Below, one piece after another: positions 47,422-58,109 of a stretch of 64,000 nt of DNA; the first letter of the stretch is position 1; each line of letters opens with the position of its first letter. The translations under genes were made by a program, and so were the position numbers. The notes beneath the pieces were generated by a model, which saw only the letters and a program-made list of their open reading frames with translations, did not search any database and had not been told where the DNA came from. The stretch lies in contig JACPKQ010000022.1 in the NCBI GenBank assembly GCA_016186995.1, positions 78,556 to 142,555 on the forward strand, in the 5' to 3' direction. The DNA comes from Deltaproteobacteria bacterium. GTDB lineage: Bacteria; Bdellovibrionota; JACOXK01.

Positions 47422-48882
47422 ATGGACCAATATTATAAACTCCGTTTAGAAAAGCTCGAGACTTTAGCCAAAAAGCGCAACCCTTATCCTAACGATTTTA
47501 AACCACAAAATCTTGCATTGGAGCTTGCTCAAAAGTTCAAGGATCAAGAAACACAAGAACTTGAAAAGCTCAAAGAAAAGTTTTCCCTAGCAGGTCGTAT
47601 CATGGCCAATCGAAGTTTTGGTAAAGCAGGGTTTTTAAAACTTCAAGATCGCTCTGGGTCTCTTCAGATTTACATAGGAAAGCAATTTTTAACAGGCGAA
47701 GATTTTGAAGAAACAAAACTTCTTGATATTGGAGATATTATAGGGGTTCAGGGCTCTATTTTTAGAACTCATAAGGGTGAGCTTTCTCTTAAAGCAGAAA
47801 GTTTTAAAATTTTAGTTAAAACTCTTCATACTCTTCCAGAAAAGTTTCATGGTTTAACAGATATAGAGCGGCGTTATCGAGAGCGCTATGTCGATCTTAT
47901 TATGAATCCGGAAGTAAAAGAAAAGTTTAAAGTTCGCGCGCACATGGTTTCTTATATAAGAAAATTTTTTACTGAAAGAGATTTCATGGAAGTGGAAACC
48001 CCTATGATGCAGCCTTTGTGTGGAGGGGCTACTGCTAAACCTTTCACAACACATCATAATGCACTCAATATGAAGCTTTACTTAAGAGTAGCTCCTGAAC
48101 TTTATTTAAAACGCCTTGTTGTAGGCGGTTTAGAAAGGGTTTTTGAGCTTAATCGGAATTTTAGAAATGAAGGGCTTTCCGCAAAACACAATCCTGAGTT
48201 CACCATGCTTGAGTTTTATCAATCTTATGCCACGTATGAAGATCTCATGAAATTAACAGAAGAACTTCTTTCAAACCTTGTAAAGCATCTTTTTAATTCT
48301 CATGAAGTTACTTTTGAAGAACGAAAAATTTCTTTTAAAACGCCTTTTGAAAAAATGACAGTGAAAGAAGCTATTCATAAGTATGTGGGTCTGTCAGAAA
48401 AAGATTTAAATGATGAAAAAAAACTTCAAGAGTTTTTAACTCAGAAAAAGATTCATTCAAGTGTAGAGAGTCCCCACATAGGAGATCTTCTCATGGATAT
48501 TTTTGACACTCAAGTTGAAGAAAAACTTGTACAACCTACTTTTATTACCCAATATCCACTTTCTGTCTCACCTCTTTCAAGAAGAAATGATAGCAATCCA
48601 GAATTTGTCGATCGTTTTGAGCTTTACATTTGCCAGCGTGAGATTGTCAACGCCTTTTCTGAGCTCAATGATCCTTTAGATCAGAAGAAAAGGTTTGAAG
48701 AGCAGGTTGAGCAAAATCGCGAAGGGGCTCAAATTGATGAAGATTATGTACGAGCTTTGGAATATGGACTTCCTCCAACAGGAGGTGAAGGAATAGGTAT
48801 TGATAGATTGGCTATGATTTTAACTGATTCTCATAATATTCGAGATGTTATTTTATTTCCTCACCTACGGCACGAACCTTGA
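47422..48882 (+). CDS. lysS: Lysyl-tRNA synthetase (class II)
   Basis: RIMANRSFGKAGFLKLQD, ERRYRERYVDLIMNPEVKEKF, RNFRNEGLSAKHNPEFTMLEFYQ, GGEGIGIDRLAMILT; start at MDQYYKLRLEKLETL; upstream part of the 47311 ORF is repeat DNA. Confidence 0.95.
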   Translation: MDQYYKLRLEKLETLAKKRNPYPNDFKPQNLALELAQKFKDQETQELEKLKEKFSLAGRIMANRSFGKAGFLKLQDRSGSLQIYIGKQFLTGEDFEETKLLDIGDIIGVQGSIFRTHKGELSLKAESFKILVKTLHTLPEKFHGLTDIERRYRERYVDLIMNPEVKEKFKVRAHMVSYIRKFFTERDFMEVETPMMQPLCGGATAKPFTTHHNALNMKLYLRVAPELYLKRLVVGGLERVFELNRNFRNEGLSAKHNPEFTMLEFYQSYATYEDLMKLTEELLSNLVKHLFNSHEVTFEERKISFKTPFEKMTVKEAIHKYVGLSEKDLNDEKKLQEFLTQKKIHSSVESPHIGDLLMDIFDTQVEEKLVQPTFITQYPLSVSPLSRRNDSNPEFVDRFELYICQREIVNAFSELNDPLDQKKRFEEQVEQNREGAQIDEDYVRALEYGLPPTGGEGIGIDRLAMILTDSHNIRDVILFPHLRHEP

Positions 48883-50120
48883 TTTCACTCACACTTGCAC
48901 GACGCTTTTTAAGACCGCAACAAAAAGATTCTTTTTTTTCATCTTTAGGTTTCATTACAATGTTAGGGGTGCTTATGGGTGTGACAACGCTGATTGTTGT
49001 TTACTCTGTTTTTTTAGGATTTGAGAAAAAACTTAAAAGTATTATTATGGATTCTTATCCCCATGTTCTCCTGGAAAAGCGTTTTGAGGGGAGTGACAAG
49101 CCGCTTCTTGATTTTTTGAAAAAAGATGACAAGGTTCAGGGGGTTTCACCTCTACTTTCTTATCAGGGATTACTTTCTCACAAGGGACAAGTAAAAGGGG
49201 TAGGACTTTATGGGATTGAATTAAACTCGTTTAAAAAGGTTGTTTCCATCAATAAATTTCTCATTCAAAACAACTCTGTCATTCCCGCCAAAAGCCCTGG
49301 GCACAAGCGGGAATCTAGAAAGCGTAGCCACCTCATAGATCTCAAAAACAATGAAATTATTTTAGGAGATAAACTTGCACATTTTTTAAATGTTTCCGAA
49401 AATGAAAAAGTAAAATTTGTCTATGTTGATGATGAAGGTGGCACCCATATTGAAGAGCTTAAAGTTAAAGCTGTATTTCACATTGGACGCTTTGAACAGG
49501 ATTTTAAAACAGCTTATGTTTCTTTCAATTGGCTTAAAGAAAAACTCAATGAAAAAAGTCTTGTTTCTTTTGGAATCAGTTTAAAAAATCCATATAAAGT
49601 AGAAGAATTTATCCACAATTTAGAAAGTAGATTTCTTTTCTCTTATAATATTCAAACATGGAAGAATGTTGATAGACTTTTTCTCCGATCTATTGTTGTA
49701 GAACGTAGAATGATGATTGTTATTTTGGCTATTATTATTCTTGTAGCAAGTTTTAACATTATGAGTCTTCTTCTCATTATTGCAAAAAAACGCATGAAAG
49801 AAGTGGGTATTCTTTTAGCTATGGGAGCACAACCCAAACTTTTAAGACGGGTTTTTTTATGGATGGGAATTCTTGTTTGTAGCGGAGGGATTATTGGGGG
49901 TGTATTAGGTGCCTTCGGGGTTGCTTTTATTTTAAAAAACTATCCTCTTCTAGAGCTTCCTTCCGATGTCTATCAACTTTCTTATCTTCCTATTTATATA
50001 GACCCAATTTTTGTTATTTTCGTTATAAGTTTAAGTATTATTATTTGTTTGTTGAGTGTTCTCGTTCCAAGTATTACAGTTTCAAAAGTGAACCCCATTC
50101 AAGGGATACAGTATGAGTGA
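48879..50120 (+). CDS. lolC: Lipoprotein-releasing system permease (LolC/LolE family)
   Basis: MacB/FtsX-type topology; ARRFLRPQQKDSFFSSLGFITMLGVLMGV; followed by lolD. Confidence 0.92.
   Translation: MISLTLARRFLRPQQKDSFFSSLGFITMLGVLMGVTTLIVVYSVFLGFEKKLKSIIMDSYPHVLLEKRFEGSDKPLLDFLKKDDKVQGVSPLLSYQGLLSHKGQVKGVGLYGIELNSFKKVVSINKFLIQNNSVIPAKSPGHKRESRKRSHLIDLKNNEIILGDKLAHFLNVSENEKVKFVYVDDEGGTHIEELKVKAVFHIGRFEQDFKTAYVSFNWLKEKLNEKSLVSFGISLKNPYKVEEFIHNLESRFLFSYNIQTWKNVDRLFLRSIVVERRMMIVILAIIILVASFNIMSLLLIIAKKRMKEVGILLAMGAQPKLLRRVFLWMGILVCSGGIIGGVLGAFGVAFILKNYPLLELPSDVYQLSYLPIYIDPIFVIFVISLSIIICLLSVLVPSITVSKVNPIQGIQYE
49275..49322. repeat. REP-like repeat inserted in frame in lolC
   Basis: tgtcattcccgccaaaagccctgggcacaagcgggaatctagaaagcg encodes SVIPAKSPGHKRESRKR. 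Confidence 0.88.
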
Positions 50121-50802
50121 AATTTTAAAAGCAATTCAGATATGTAAATCGTTTCATATACAGGGTGAAGAGAAATTAGAGGTGCTTAAAAACCTCAATT
50201 TTTCAATGAACCAAGGTGAGACGGTTTGTATTAAAGGTACCTCTGGAAGTGGCAAAAGTACTTTACTTCATATTTTAGGAACACTGGATAGGCCTCATAC
50301 AGGAAAAGTTTTATTTAAAGGTCAAGAACTTGTTTACGGTAACACTTATGAAACAGCTCTTTTTAGGAATGAAAACCTTGGGTTTATTTTTCAGTTTCAC
50401 CATCTTTTGCCTGAATTTACTGCTTTAGAAAATGTTCTCATGCCAGTTTTGGTAAGCTCTCACAAAGTAAAAAATCAGAAAAAAAGAGCTGAAGAACTTT
50501 TGGAGTTTGTAGAACTTAAAGAAAGAATGCGCCATAAACCGTATGAGCTTTCCGGTGGGGAACAACAAAGAGTTGCTCTAGCACGGGCACTCATTCAAAA
50601 ACCAGCTCTTATTTTGGCTGATGAGCCCACTGGAAATTTAGACAGTCATAATGCCCATAATGTTTTTAGTTTATTGAAAGATTCTATCAAGGAATTTCAG
50701 ACGTCTCTTCTTTTTGTGACACACAATGAAGAGCTTATTTCTTATGCAGATCAAACTTACACGCTTAAAGAAGGTATTCTTGAGGCTTTGGGGTTGTCAT
50801 AA
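50113..50802 (+). CDS. lolD: Lipoprotein-releasing system ATPase LolD
   Basis: GTSGSGKSTLLHILGTLDRP, LSGGEQQRVALARALIQKPALILADEPTGNLD. Confidence 0.95.
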   Translation: MSEILKAIQICKSFHIQGEEKLEVLKNLNFSMNQGETVCIKGTSGSGKSTLLHILGTLDRPHTGKVLFKGQELVYGNTYETALFRNENLGFIFQFHHLLPEFTALENVLMPVLVSSHKVKNQKKRAEELLEFVELKERMRHKPYELSGGEQQRVALARALIQKPALILADEPTGNLDSHNAHNVFSLLKDSIKEFQTSLLFVTHNEELISYADQTYTLKEGILEALGLS

Positions 50803-50851
50803 ATCTTTCTTGAGGATAGAAATATCTTTGGTGTAAAAAAGACATAATTGT

Positions 50852-53099
50852 ATGGTTTTAATGAGAAAGAAAATTATTTTTAGTTTTGTTTTTTCTTTGG
50901 TGTGCTTGTCTTCTGCTGGAGCACAAACTATTACTTCTATTCGTATTGTAGGTACACATAAGATTGAAAAAGCGGTTATTTACAAGAACTTAACATCTAA
51001 GAAGGGTGAGGTTTATACTTCTTCTTCTGTGCGTCGGGATATTAAAAAGCTTTATGAACTGGGTTATTTTGAAAATATCAGTGTTTATAAGAAGGACGTA
51101 TCTCAAGGTGTTGAACTTTCCTATGTGATCGAAGAAAAACCTATTATAAAGGATATTCTTACCCATGGTTTTCATGAAATTGATAAAGAAGATATCGAAG
51201 CTCTTATATCTCTTAAGAAGTATTCTTTCTTAAATATTTCCGATGTGAAGCGAGTTCAAGAGGCTATTCTTAATCTTTACACAGAAAAGGGATTTACGCT
51301 TTCTGATGTTCGTTACGAGATTTCTCAAAAAGATAAAAATAATCAAATTGAGGTTCATTTTTATATTTCAGAGGTAGCCAAAGTTGCTATCAAAAAAATT
51401 ACGTTTGTGGGTAATCATGCCTTGAGTTCTGAAGAACTTAAAAGCAAAATGTTCACAAAAGAAAAAGACATTTGGTATTGGATAACAGATAGTGGGGTTT
51501 TTAAAGAAGAAATTTTTCAAAGAGATGTGAGCCAAGGGCTTGTTTATTATTATCTTATGAATGGTTATGTTGATATTAAAATAAGTGAACCACAGATAAC
51601 TCTTTCTCACATGGCTTTATTTAACAGTTACACTTCAAGAGGGCGAAAAGCATCATTTTGGAAAAGTAGATTTTTCTAAAGGGTTTATTAAATCACAAGG
51701 AGAGTTAAGTAAAGAATCAAAAATTAAGACGGGAGAAATTTACAACCATGATCTTATGCGACAAGAAATAGAAAGGCTTACAAATCTTTATAAAGATGAA
51801 GGCTTTGCCTATGCTAATATTATTCCACGTACCAACATTAATAGAGAAAAAAAAACTGTAGATTTGTACTTTGATTTTGAAAAAGGAGAGCAGATTTATA
51901 TTGGTGAAATTAATGTACAAGGTAATATAAAAACGAGAGATAAAGTTATTCGGAGAGAGCTTCGTATTAAAGAGGGTGAGCTTTATAATGAAACAAATAT
52001 TCAAACAAGCTTGAGCAGACTCCATCGTCTCGGGTTTTTTGAGGAAATAGATCTTCAAAAGAAAGAATATCAACAGGGTAAAATAGATCTTGTTTTTAAA
52101 GTTAAAGAAAAACCAACTGGAAGTTTCAACTTTGGCGCTGGATTTAGTAGTGCCAAAAATATTTTTCTTCAGGGTTCTGTTGCCCAAAATAATCTTTTTG
52201 GTCGTGGACATGTGCTTAATTTTTCTACTTCTATTAATGCAGAAGATCAGCTTTTTGATTTAGGTTTTAACGAGCCTTATCTTTTTGATACCTTGTGGAA
52301 TACAGGTGTGAATGCTTTTAGAAGTAACCTTCAACAAGAAGCCTATACTCAGTTTCAACAAGGAGGTGTTTTACAATTAGGCCATTCTTTTTGGGATTAT
52401 GGGAATGTAAGTCTTTCTTATAAGCTTCAGAAGATTGAGCTTACCATTCCCACTGAAAACACAAATATTATTTCTGCAAGCCTTAATAATGGGATTGAAA
52501 GTTCGCTTACAACCAACGTTTCTTTTGATGTGAGGAATAATGTGTTATCACCCACAAAAGGATCTTTTCATAGTTTGAGTGTCGGAGGGGCAGGTTTGGG
52601 TGGAGATCATAAATATTTAAAAACAGATTTTGATTCAAGATGGTATTTTCCTTTGCTTTGGAATAATATTTTACGCTTACGTGTAGATGCAGGGGCCATA
52701 GAGCCCTATGCAGGTAGAGATGCTCCTCATTATATACGTTATGTTTTAGGGGGGCCTCGTTCTTTAAGAGGTTTTGATCCTCTAACCATAGGGCCTAAGG
52801 CTTTGAATAATGCAACCCCCCCTCGAAAAATGGTGGTAGGGGGCCGCTATCAAGTGCTTTTTAACGCGGAATACGAAATTCCAGTTCTTAAAGAATTACA
52901 GCTCAAAAGTGTATTGTTTTTTGATTATGGAAATGCTTTTAATAGTTTTGACTTAAGTGATTTTAGAGGAGATGTTGGTTTTGGTTTTAGATGGGTTTCT
53001 CCCATGGGGCCTCTACGGCTTGAATGGGGGTTTCCTCTCGCTAAAAAAGAAGGGGAGAGGAGCCCAGTATTTAATTTTGTTATTGCTCCTGCTTTTTAA
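50852..53099 (+). pseudogene. bamA: BamA (Omp85) split by an apparent +1 frameshift near 51620-51640 (ORFs 50852-51679 and 51756-53099)
   Basis: First ORF has signal peptide + POTRA repeats; the +1 frame continues LTVTLQEGEKHHFGKVDFSKGFIKSQGELSKESKIKTGEIYNHDLMRQEIERL into the POTRA/barrel ORF. Confidence 0.88.
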
Positions 53100-53124
53100 G
53101 GGGAGAGTATAGAAGGGGTTAAAA

Positions 53125-53628
53125 ATGAAAAGGTTTTTTTTATTTTTGGGTGTTTTAGTTTTTTTTTCAAGCCAAGGTGCTGCAGCTCAAAAGATAGGGT
53201 TTATTGATTTAGATCGTATTTTATCTGAATCTTCTCAAGGGAAAAATGCCAAAGCTCAATTTGATAAGTTAGCTAAACCCAAACAAGAAGAAATTCAGAA
53301 ACGCCAAGAAAGTGTTAAGAAAAAAATTGAAGAATTTCAAAAAAAGAAGTTTGCTTTGACGGAAGAAGGACAAAAGCAGGAAGAGCAAAAACTTCAGATG
53401 GAAGTGATGGAGGTACAACAAGTTTCTCAAGCTTGGTTTCAAGAAATGCAAAAGAAAGAACAAGAGCTTCTCCAACCACTTGTAGAAAAGGTAAGATCTC
53501 TTATTCAAGAGATTGCTAAAGCTGAAAAATATAAACTTGTGGTAGATAAGAAAGCTCCTTTTCTTCTTTATTCAGATGATAGTGATCAATTAACAGAAAA
53601 AGTTCTTAAGAGGTTAAATAAAAAATAG
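53125..53628 (+). CDS. skp: OmpH/Skp family periplasmic chaperone
   Basis: Signal peptide, AQKIGFIDLDRILSESSQGKNAKAQF, coiled-coil, VVDKKAPFLLYSDDSDQLTEKVLKRLN. Confidence 0.92.
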   Translation: MKRFFLFLGVLVFFSSQGAAAQKIGFIDLDRILSESSQGKNAKAQFDKLAKPKQEEIQKRQESVKKKIEEFQKKKFALTEEGQKQEEQKLQMEVMEVQQVSQAWFQEMQKKEQELLQPLVEKVRSLIQEIAKAEKYKLVVDKKAPFLLYSDDSDQLTEKVLKRLNKK

Positions 53629-53630
53629 TT

Positions 53631-54116
53631 GTGGGAGAAGTAAAAAATATTGCTATTCGTTCTCTTATTCCTCATCGAGAACCCTTTCTTTTTGTAGATG
53701 AGATTACAGAAGTTTGTTTTCCAGATAAAAAAACAATGTTAGATAGTTTTGTGAAGGGATATAAAAATCTTTCTAAAGATGAATGGTTCTTTAAAGGGCA
53801 TTTTCCTGGAATGCCCGTTATGCCCGGGGTTCTTATTGTAGAGGCTGTGGCACAGCTTGCCTGTTGTGCTTTTACACTTCATCCATTAAAGATGTTTGAT
53901 GTAGAAAAAGATCTTGTTGTTTTAACTGCTATACAAGGTTTTAAATTTAAGAGAAGGGTCGTTCCTTGTGAGAGGCTTGAAATGCAAGCTCGTTTTTTAA
54001 AAGGAAGAAAAAATAATAAGTTTTTGGTTGTAGAAGGAACTGCCTTTGTAGGTGGAGAACTTGTAGTCCAAGGAACCCTTTCTTGTTATTTTGTAAAAGG
54101 TGGGCGTCTTTCATGA
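53631..54116 (+). CDS. fabZ: 3-hydroxyacyl-ACP dehydratase FabZ
   Basis: LIPHREPFLFVDEI, FKGHFPGMPVMPGVLIVEAVAQLA. Confidence 0.95.
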   Translation: MGEVKNIAIRSLIPHREPFLFVDEITEVCFPDKKTMLDSFVKGYKNLSKDEWFFKGHFPGMPVMPGVLIVEAVAQLACCAFTLHPLKMFDVEKDLVVLTAIQGFKFKRRVVPCERLEMQARFLKGRKNNKFLVVEGTAFVGGELVVQGTLSCYFVKGGRLS

Positions 54117-54886
54117 TTCATAAAACGGCCATGGTTCATCCACATGCTTCTATTCATAGCGAGGTTAACATTGGGCCTTATTGTGTTATCGGGGAAGGAG
54201 TTCATATTGATTCAGGATGCGAGCTTAAATCACATGTAGTCGTCCAAGGGCCAACACATTTAGGAAAAAATAATAAAATTTATTCTTTTGTAAGTCTGGG
54301 TGAGGCTCCTCAAGATTTGAAATTCAAAGGAGAAAACTCAGAACTTATCATAGGAGAAAATAATACTATTCGAGAATATGTGAGTATTCATAGGGGAACT
54401 CAAAAGGGTGAAGGAAAAACGGTTATTGGGAATAATAATTTGCTTATGACCTCTGTTCATATTGGTCATAATTGTATTTTAGGAGATGATATTATTATTG
54501 CTACAGGAAGTGGGGTTGCAGGACACGCTGTTGTTGAAGATAGGGTTGTTTTTGCAGGAATGGTCGGTGTTGCTCCTTTTATACATGTAGGAAGAAATTC
54601 TTATATTACAGGTTTTTCTGTTATCGACAAAGATGTACCCCCTTTTTCTATTTGTTCAGGGCGAGGAGAGTTTAAAATTCGAGGAGTGAATGTGATTGGT
54701 CTTAAGAGAAATAATTTTTCTATAGAGGATATTCAGATTTTAAGAAAAAGTTTTAAACATTTATTTACACATATAAATCCCTTAAGTATACAAATAGATA
54801 ATATTGAGAGAGATTGGAAACAAAATGTTCATGTTCAGTATCTTCTCAATTTTCTTCTAAATTCAAAAAATAGTAAAAATAGATGA
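54113..54886 (+). CDS. lpxA: UDP-N-acetylglucosamine (or GlcNAc3N) acyltransferase LpxA
   Basis: Left-handed beta-helix hexapeptide repeats; IHKTAMVHPHASIHSEVNIGPYCVIGEGV; GLKRNNFS. Confidence 0.94.
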   Translation: MIHKTAMVHPHASIHSEVNIGPYCVIGEGVHIDSGCELKSHVVVQGPTHLGKNNKIYSFVSLGEAPQDLKFKGENSELIIGENNTIREYVSIHRGTQKGEGKTVIGNNNLLMTSVHIGHNCILGDDIIIATGSGVAGHAVVEDRVVFAGMVGVAPFIHVGRNSYITGFSVIDKDVPPFSICSGRGEFKIRGVNVIGLKRNNFSIEDIQILRKSFKHLFTHINPLSIQIDNIERDWKQNVHVQYLLNFLLNSKNSKNR

Positions 54887-56007
54887 AAGTTCCTCTTCTT
54901 GATTTAAAAGAGCAGTACAGTTTTATTAAAAATGATGTTCTGCGTTCTATAAATCAGGTTTTAGAAGATGGGCATTATATTTTAGGCCCTCATGTTGAGG
55001 AATTTGAAGAAAAGATTTCAAAGTATTGTGGTGGATATTATGCATTGGGTGTTTCTTCGGGAACTGATGCTTTGCTTTTAGCGCTGTTGAGTATTGGAAT
55101 AGAACCAGATGATGAGGTAATAACAACGCCATTTTCTTTTTTTGCAACATCTGAAGTCATTTCTTTTTTAAAAGCAAAACCTGTTTTTGTGGACATTGAT
55201 CCTAAAACCTACTGCCTTAACCCAGAAAAAGTTGAGCGAGCTCTCTCTCATAAAACAAAGGCTATTATTCCAGTGCATCTTTTTGGTCAATGCGCAGATA
55301 TGGATCCTCTTGTGGATATAGCTCAAAAACATAATCTTCATATTATTGAGGATGCATGCCAAGCTTTAGGGGCTACTTATCGAAATAAGCAAGCGGGTAC
55401 TTTTGGGGCTTTTTCTTGTTTTAGTTTTTATCCTTCAAAAAACCTAGGTACCTATTGTGATGCAGGACTTTTATTGGTCAAAGATTATGAATACTATCTT
55501 TTGGCAAGAGATTATAGAAGTCATGGGGAGTACCAAAAAAACTTTAATCATAAAAGAATCGGAATGAATGCAAGAATGTCAGCTCTTGCTGCATCAATAC
55601 TCAATGTGAAATTTAAATATTTAGATGAGTGGAATGAAAAGAGAAGAGAAAAAGCAGAAGTGTACAATAGTTTACTTTGTGAATATAAACTCGATCAAAA
55701 ATTAACGCTTCCCTTTACGCATAATAAAAACACTCATATTTTTCATCAGTATGTTATTTTGACTCAGTATAAAGACAAACTTCGTTCTTTTTTAGAGTCT
55801 AAAGATATTCAAACAGGAAATTTTTATCCCATTCCTTTGCCTTTTCTTCCTTGTTATAAAGACTTTAACTTTAAGAAGGATGATTTTCCTCAAGCCATGG
55901 AAACCTCTCAAAAAAGTGTTGCTTTGCCACTATATCCAGAAATAACTCTTGAACAACAAAAGTATGTCGTTTCTCACATAAATGATTTTTTTCGTTACCA
56001 AATATGA
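54883..56007 (+). CDS. gnnB: DegT/DnrJ/EryC1 PLP aminotransferase, GnnB-like
   Basis: GTDALLLALLSIGIEPDDEVITTPFSFFATSEVI, EDACQALGATY, FSFYPSKNLGTYCDAG; located between lpxA and lpxB. Confidence 0.88.
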   Translation: MKVPLLDLKEQYSFIKNDVLRSINQVLEDGHYILGPHVEEFEEKISKYCGGYYALGVSSGTDALLLALLSIGIEPDDEVITTPFSFFATSEVISFLKAKPVFVDIDPKTYCLNPEKVERALSHKTKAIIPVHLFGQCADMDPLVDIAQKHNLHIIEDACQALGATYRNKQAGTFGAFSCFSFYPSKNLGTYCDAGLLLVKDYEYYLLARDYRSHGEYQKNFNHKRIGMNARMSALAASILNVKFKYLDEWNEKRREKAEVYNSLLCEYKLDQKLTLPFTHNKNTHIFHQYVILTQYKDKLRSFLESKDIQTGNFYPIPLPFLPCYKDFNFKKDDFPQAMETSQKSVALPLYPEITLEQQKYVVSHINDFFRYQI

Positions 56008-57002
56008 ATAAAAAAGGACTGAAAGTGCTTCTTATTGGGCTTGGACATATGGGGGAGTTCCATTTGAAAAAAATATTGAGTACCCCACAAGTATCAAAAA
56101 TAGTGGGTGTTGATAGCAGCAAAGAAAGACTTAATATAATAAAAAATACCTACCCTATTGAAACTTCCGAAAATTATGAAACTCTTTTAAAAACGAAACC
56201 GTTTGATGTTGCTTTTATAGCAACCCCTTCAGTCACTCATTTTAAAATTGCTAAAGCCTGTTTATCTTTTGGTTTAGATATTTTTATTGAAAAACCAGCT
56301 GTGACAAATATGAGTGAAGCAGAGGAGCTTTTAAGGCTTTCTAAAAAAAATGATTGTTTGATTCAAGTTGGTTTTTTGGAAAGGTTTAACCCAACCTTTA
56401 AAAAATGTTATGAATTTTTTAAAAACCCTCTTTTTTTTGAGGCTCATCGACTGGGGACTTTAAAGAGGAGAAGTTTAGATATTGATGTTGTTCATGATCT
56501 TATGGTGCATGATTTAGATCTTATTTTAGCTATAAATCCTTATCCTGTTGAGTCTGTTGATGCACTTGGAGTTTCTATTATTAGTCACCAAGTGGATTTA
56601 GCTAACGCTAGGATTCATTTTTCTAATTCTTCAATTGCAAATTTAACAGCAAGTCGAGTTTCTATGAAAGAAATGAGAAAGATGAGATTATTCCAAATAG
56701 GAGCTTATATTTCTTTAGACTTTGTAGAAAAATCTGCCCAAGTTGTAAGGCTTGATAAGAAAGAAGGTTTTAAATTAGAAAATATAGTAAGTGAGGGTGA
56801 GCCTGATGCGCTTCAATCCCAAACAAAAGCTTTTTTTGAGGCTGTTCAAAATAGAACTCAACCTCAAGTAACAATGTATGATGCGATGAGAACCATGGAG
56901 GTGATTGACCACATTAACTCTTCTATTGCAAATAATCTTAAAAAAATCAAAAAGGCGAACAAATTAAGTAACCCCAATGAAGTTTTATTTTCTGGATTAT
57001 GA
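56004..57002 (+). CDS. gnnA: Gfo/Idh/MocA oxidoreductase, GnnA-like
   Basis: LLIGLGHMGEFHLKKI Rossmann motif, EKPAVTNMSEAEEL; neighbours lpxA/gnnB/lpxB. Confidence 0.88.
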   Translation: MNKKGLKVLLIGLGHMGEFHLKKILSTPQVSKIVGVDSSKERLNIIKNTYPIETSENYETLLKTKPFDVAFIATPSVTHFKIAKACLSFGLDIFIEKPAVTNMSEAEELLRLSKKNDCLIQVGFLERFNPTFKKCYEFFKNPLFFEAHRLGTLKRRSLDIDVVHDLMVHDLDLILAINPYPVESVDALGVSIISHQVDLANARIHFSNSSIANLTASRVSMKEMRKMRLFQIGAYISLDFVEKSAQVVRLDKKEGFKLENIVSEGEPDALQSQTKAFFEAVQNRTQPQVTMYDAMRTMEVIDHINSSIANNLKKIKKANKLSNPNEVLFSGL

Positions 57003-58078
57003 GTTTAAATAAAAATATTTTTATCGTTAGTGGAGAGAGTTCAGGAGATTTTTATGGATTCGAGCTCATGGAAAAGCTTAAGGCTCACAATTCCAATATT
57101 TCCTTCTTGGGCATGGGAGGAGGTGAAATGCACTCTCTTGCTTCGAATCTTCTTTCAAACTCTGATATTTCAGTGACAGGACTTTGGGAAGCTGTTTCAA
57201 AATTTAAATTATATGTAGATAAAATTAAAAAACTTAAACGGATTGTTGAATATCATAAGATTGACTTAGCTATTCTTATAGATTTTCCAGGTTGTAATTT
57301 TCGGTTATTTAAAATTTTATCAAAACACAAAATTCCCATTCTTTATTATATAAGTCCTCAACTATGGGCGTGGCGGAAAAATAGGGTCAAAAAAATTAGA
57401 AAATATGTAGATGAAATGTGTGTTATTTTTCCATTTGAAGTAGATTTTTATAAAAAACATGGAGTTGGTGCTCGATATGTAGGACACCCGTTAGTTGAAG
57501 AAGTTCAAAGTATAGAGCTACCTCAGAGAAGGTTAGGCGGTATTCCAAAAATAGGAATATTTCCAGGAAGCAGGCTTAATGAAGTTCATCGTTTGATGCC
57601 TACCCTTGTAGAAACAATATGTTTATTGCAAAAAAAAGGAAATTTCCAGTTTTTTCTTTTTAAAGCCCCTTCTATTGATCGTGAAATATTGTCTTTTTAT
57701 GTGAATGATATGCAAGGAGTGGAGATTGTTGAAAGAAAGCACATCTCTCAATATAAAGATTTAGATTTTGCCCTTGCCTGTTCAGGAACTTTAACTTTTG
57801 AGTTAGGGCTTTTAAAAGTTCCTATGATTATTTTATATAAAACCTCAATGTTTACTTACGTTGTTGTAAAAACTTTTTTTAGAAAAATTAAAAATATTGG
57901 AATGGTGAATATTATTTTAGAAAAACCCTATTTTCCTGAGCTTATTCAAAATCAAATGACCCCTCAGAATATAGTTGGAGCAACACTTGGTTTTTTGAAT
58001 AATAATTCTCGATATAAAGAGGCTCTTTCTCATCTTGATAATTTTAGAAAAAAATGGAGGCTCACAAGTCTCAAATAA
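56999..58078 (+). CDS. lpxB: Lipid-A-disaccharide synthase LpxB
   Basis: SGESSGDFYG, IDFPGCNFRLFK, YYISPQLWAWRKNRVKKI, YVGHPLVEEV, FPGSRLNEV. Confidence 0.95.
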   Translation: MSLNKNIFIVSGESSGDFYGFELMEKLKAHNSNISFLGMGGGEMHSLASNLLSNSDISVTGLWEAVSKFKLYVDKIKKLKRIVEYHKIDLAILIDFPGCNFRLFKILSKHKIPILYYISPQLWAWRKNRVKKIRKYVDEMCVIFPFEVDFYKKHGVGARYVGHPLVEEVQSIELPQRRLGGIPKIGIFPGSRLNEVHRLMPTLVETICLLQKKGNFQFFLFKAPSIDREILSFYVNDMQGVEIVERKHISQYKDLDFALACSGTLTFELGLLKVPMIILYKTSMFTYVVVKTFFRKIKNIGMVNIILEKPYFPELIQNQMTPQNIVGATLGFLNNNSRYKEALSHLDNFRKKWRLTSLK

Positions 58079-58109
58079 ATTTAGAAGAAATCATTTTACA
58101 AAGGTTACA

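Noticed and set aside
50852-53099. Two independent outer-membrane assembly genes
   Set aside because: The +1 frame between them is continuous BamA sequence; a single frameshifted bamA is the simpler reading.
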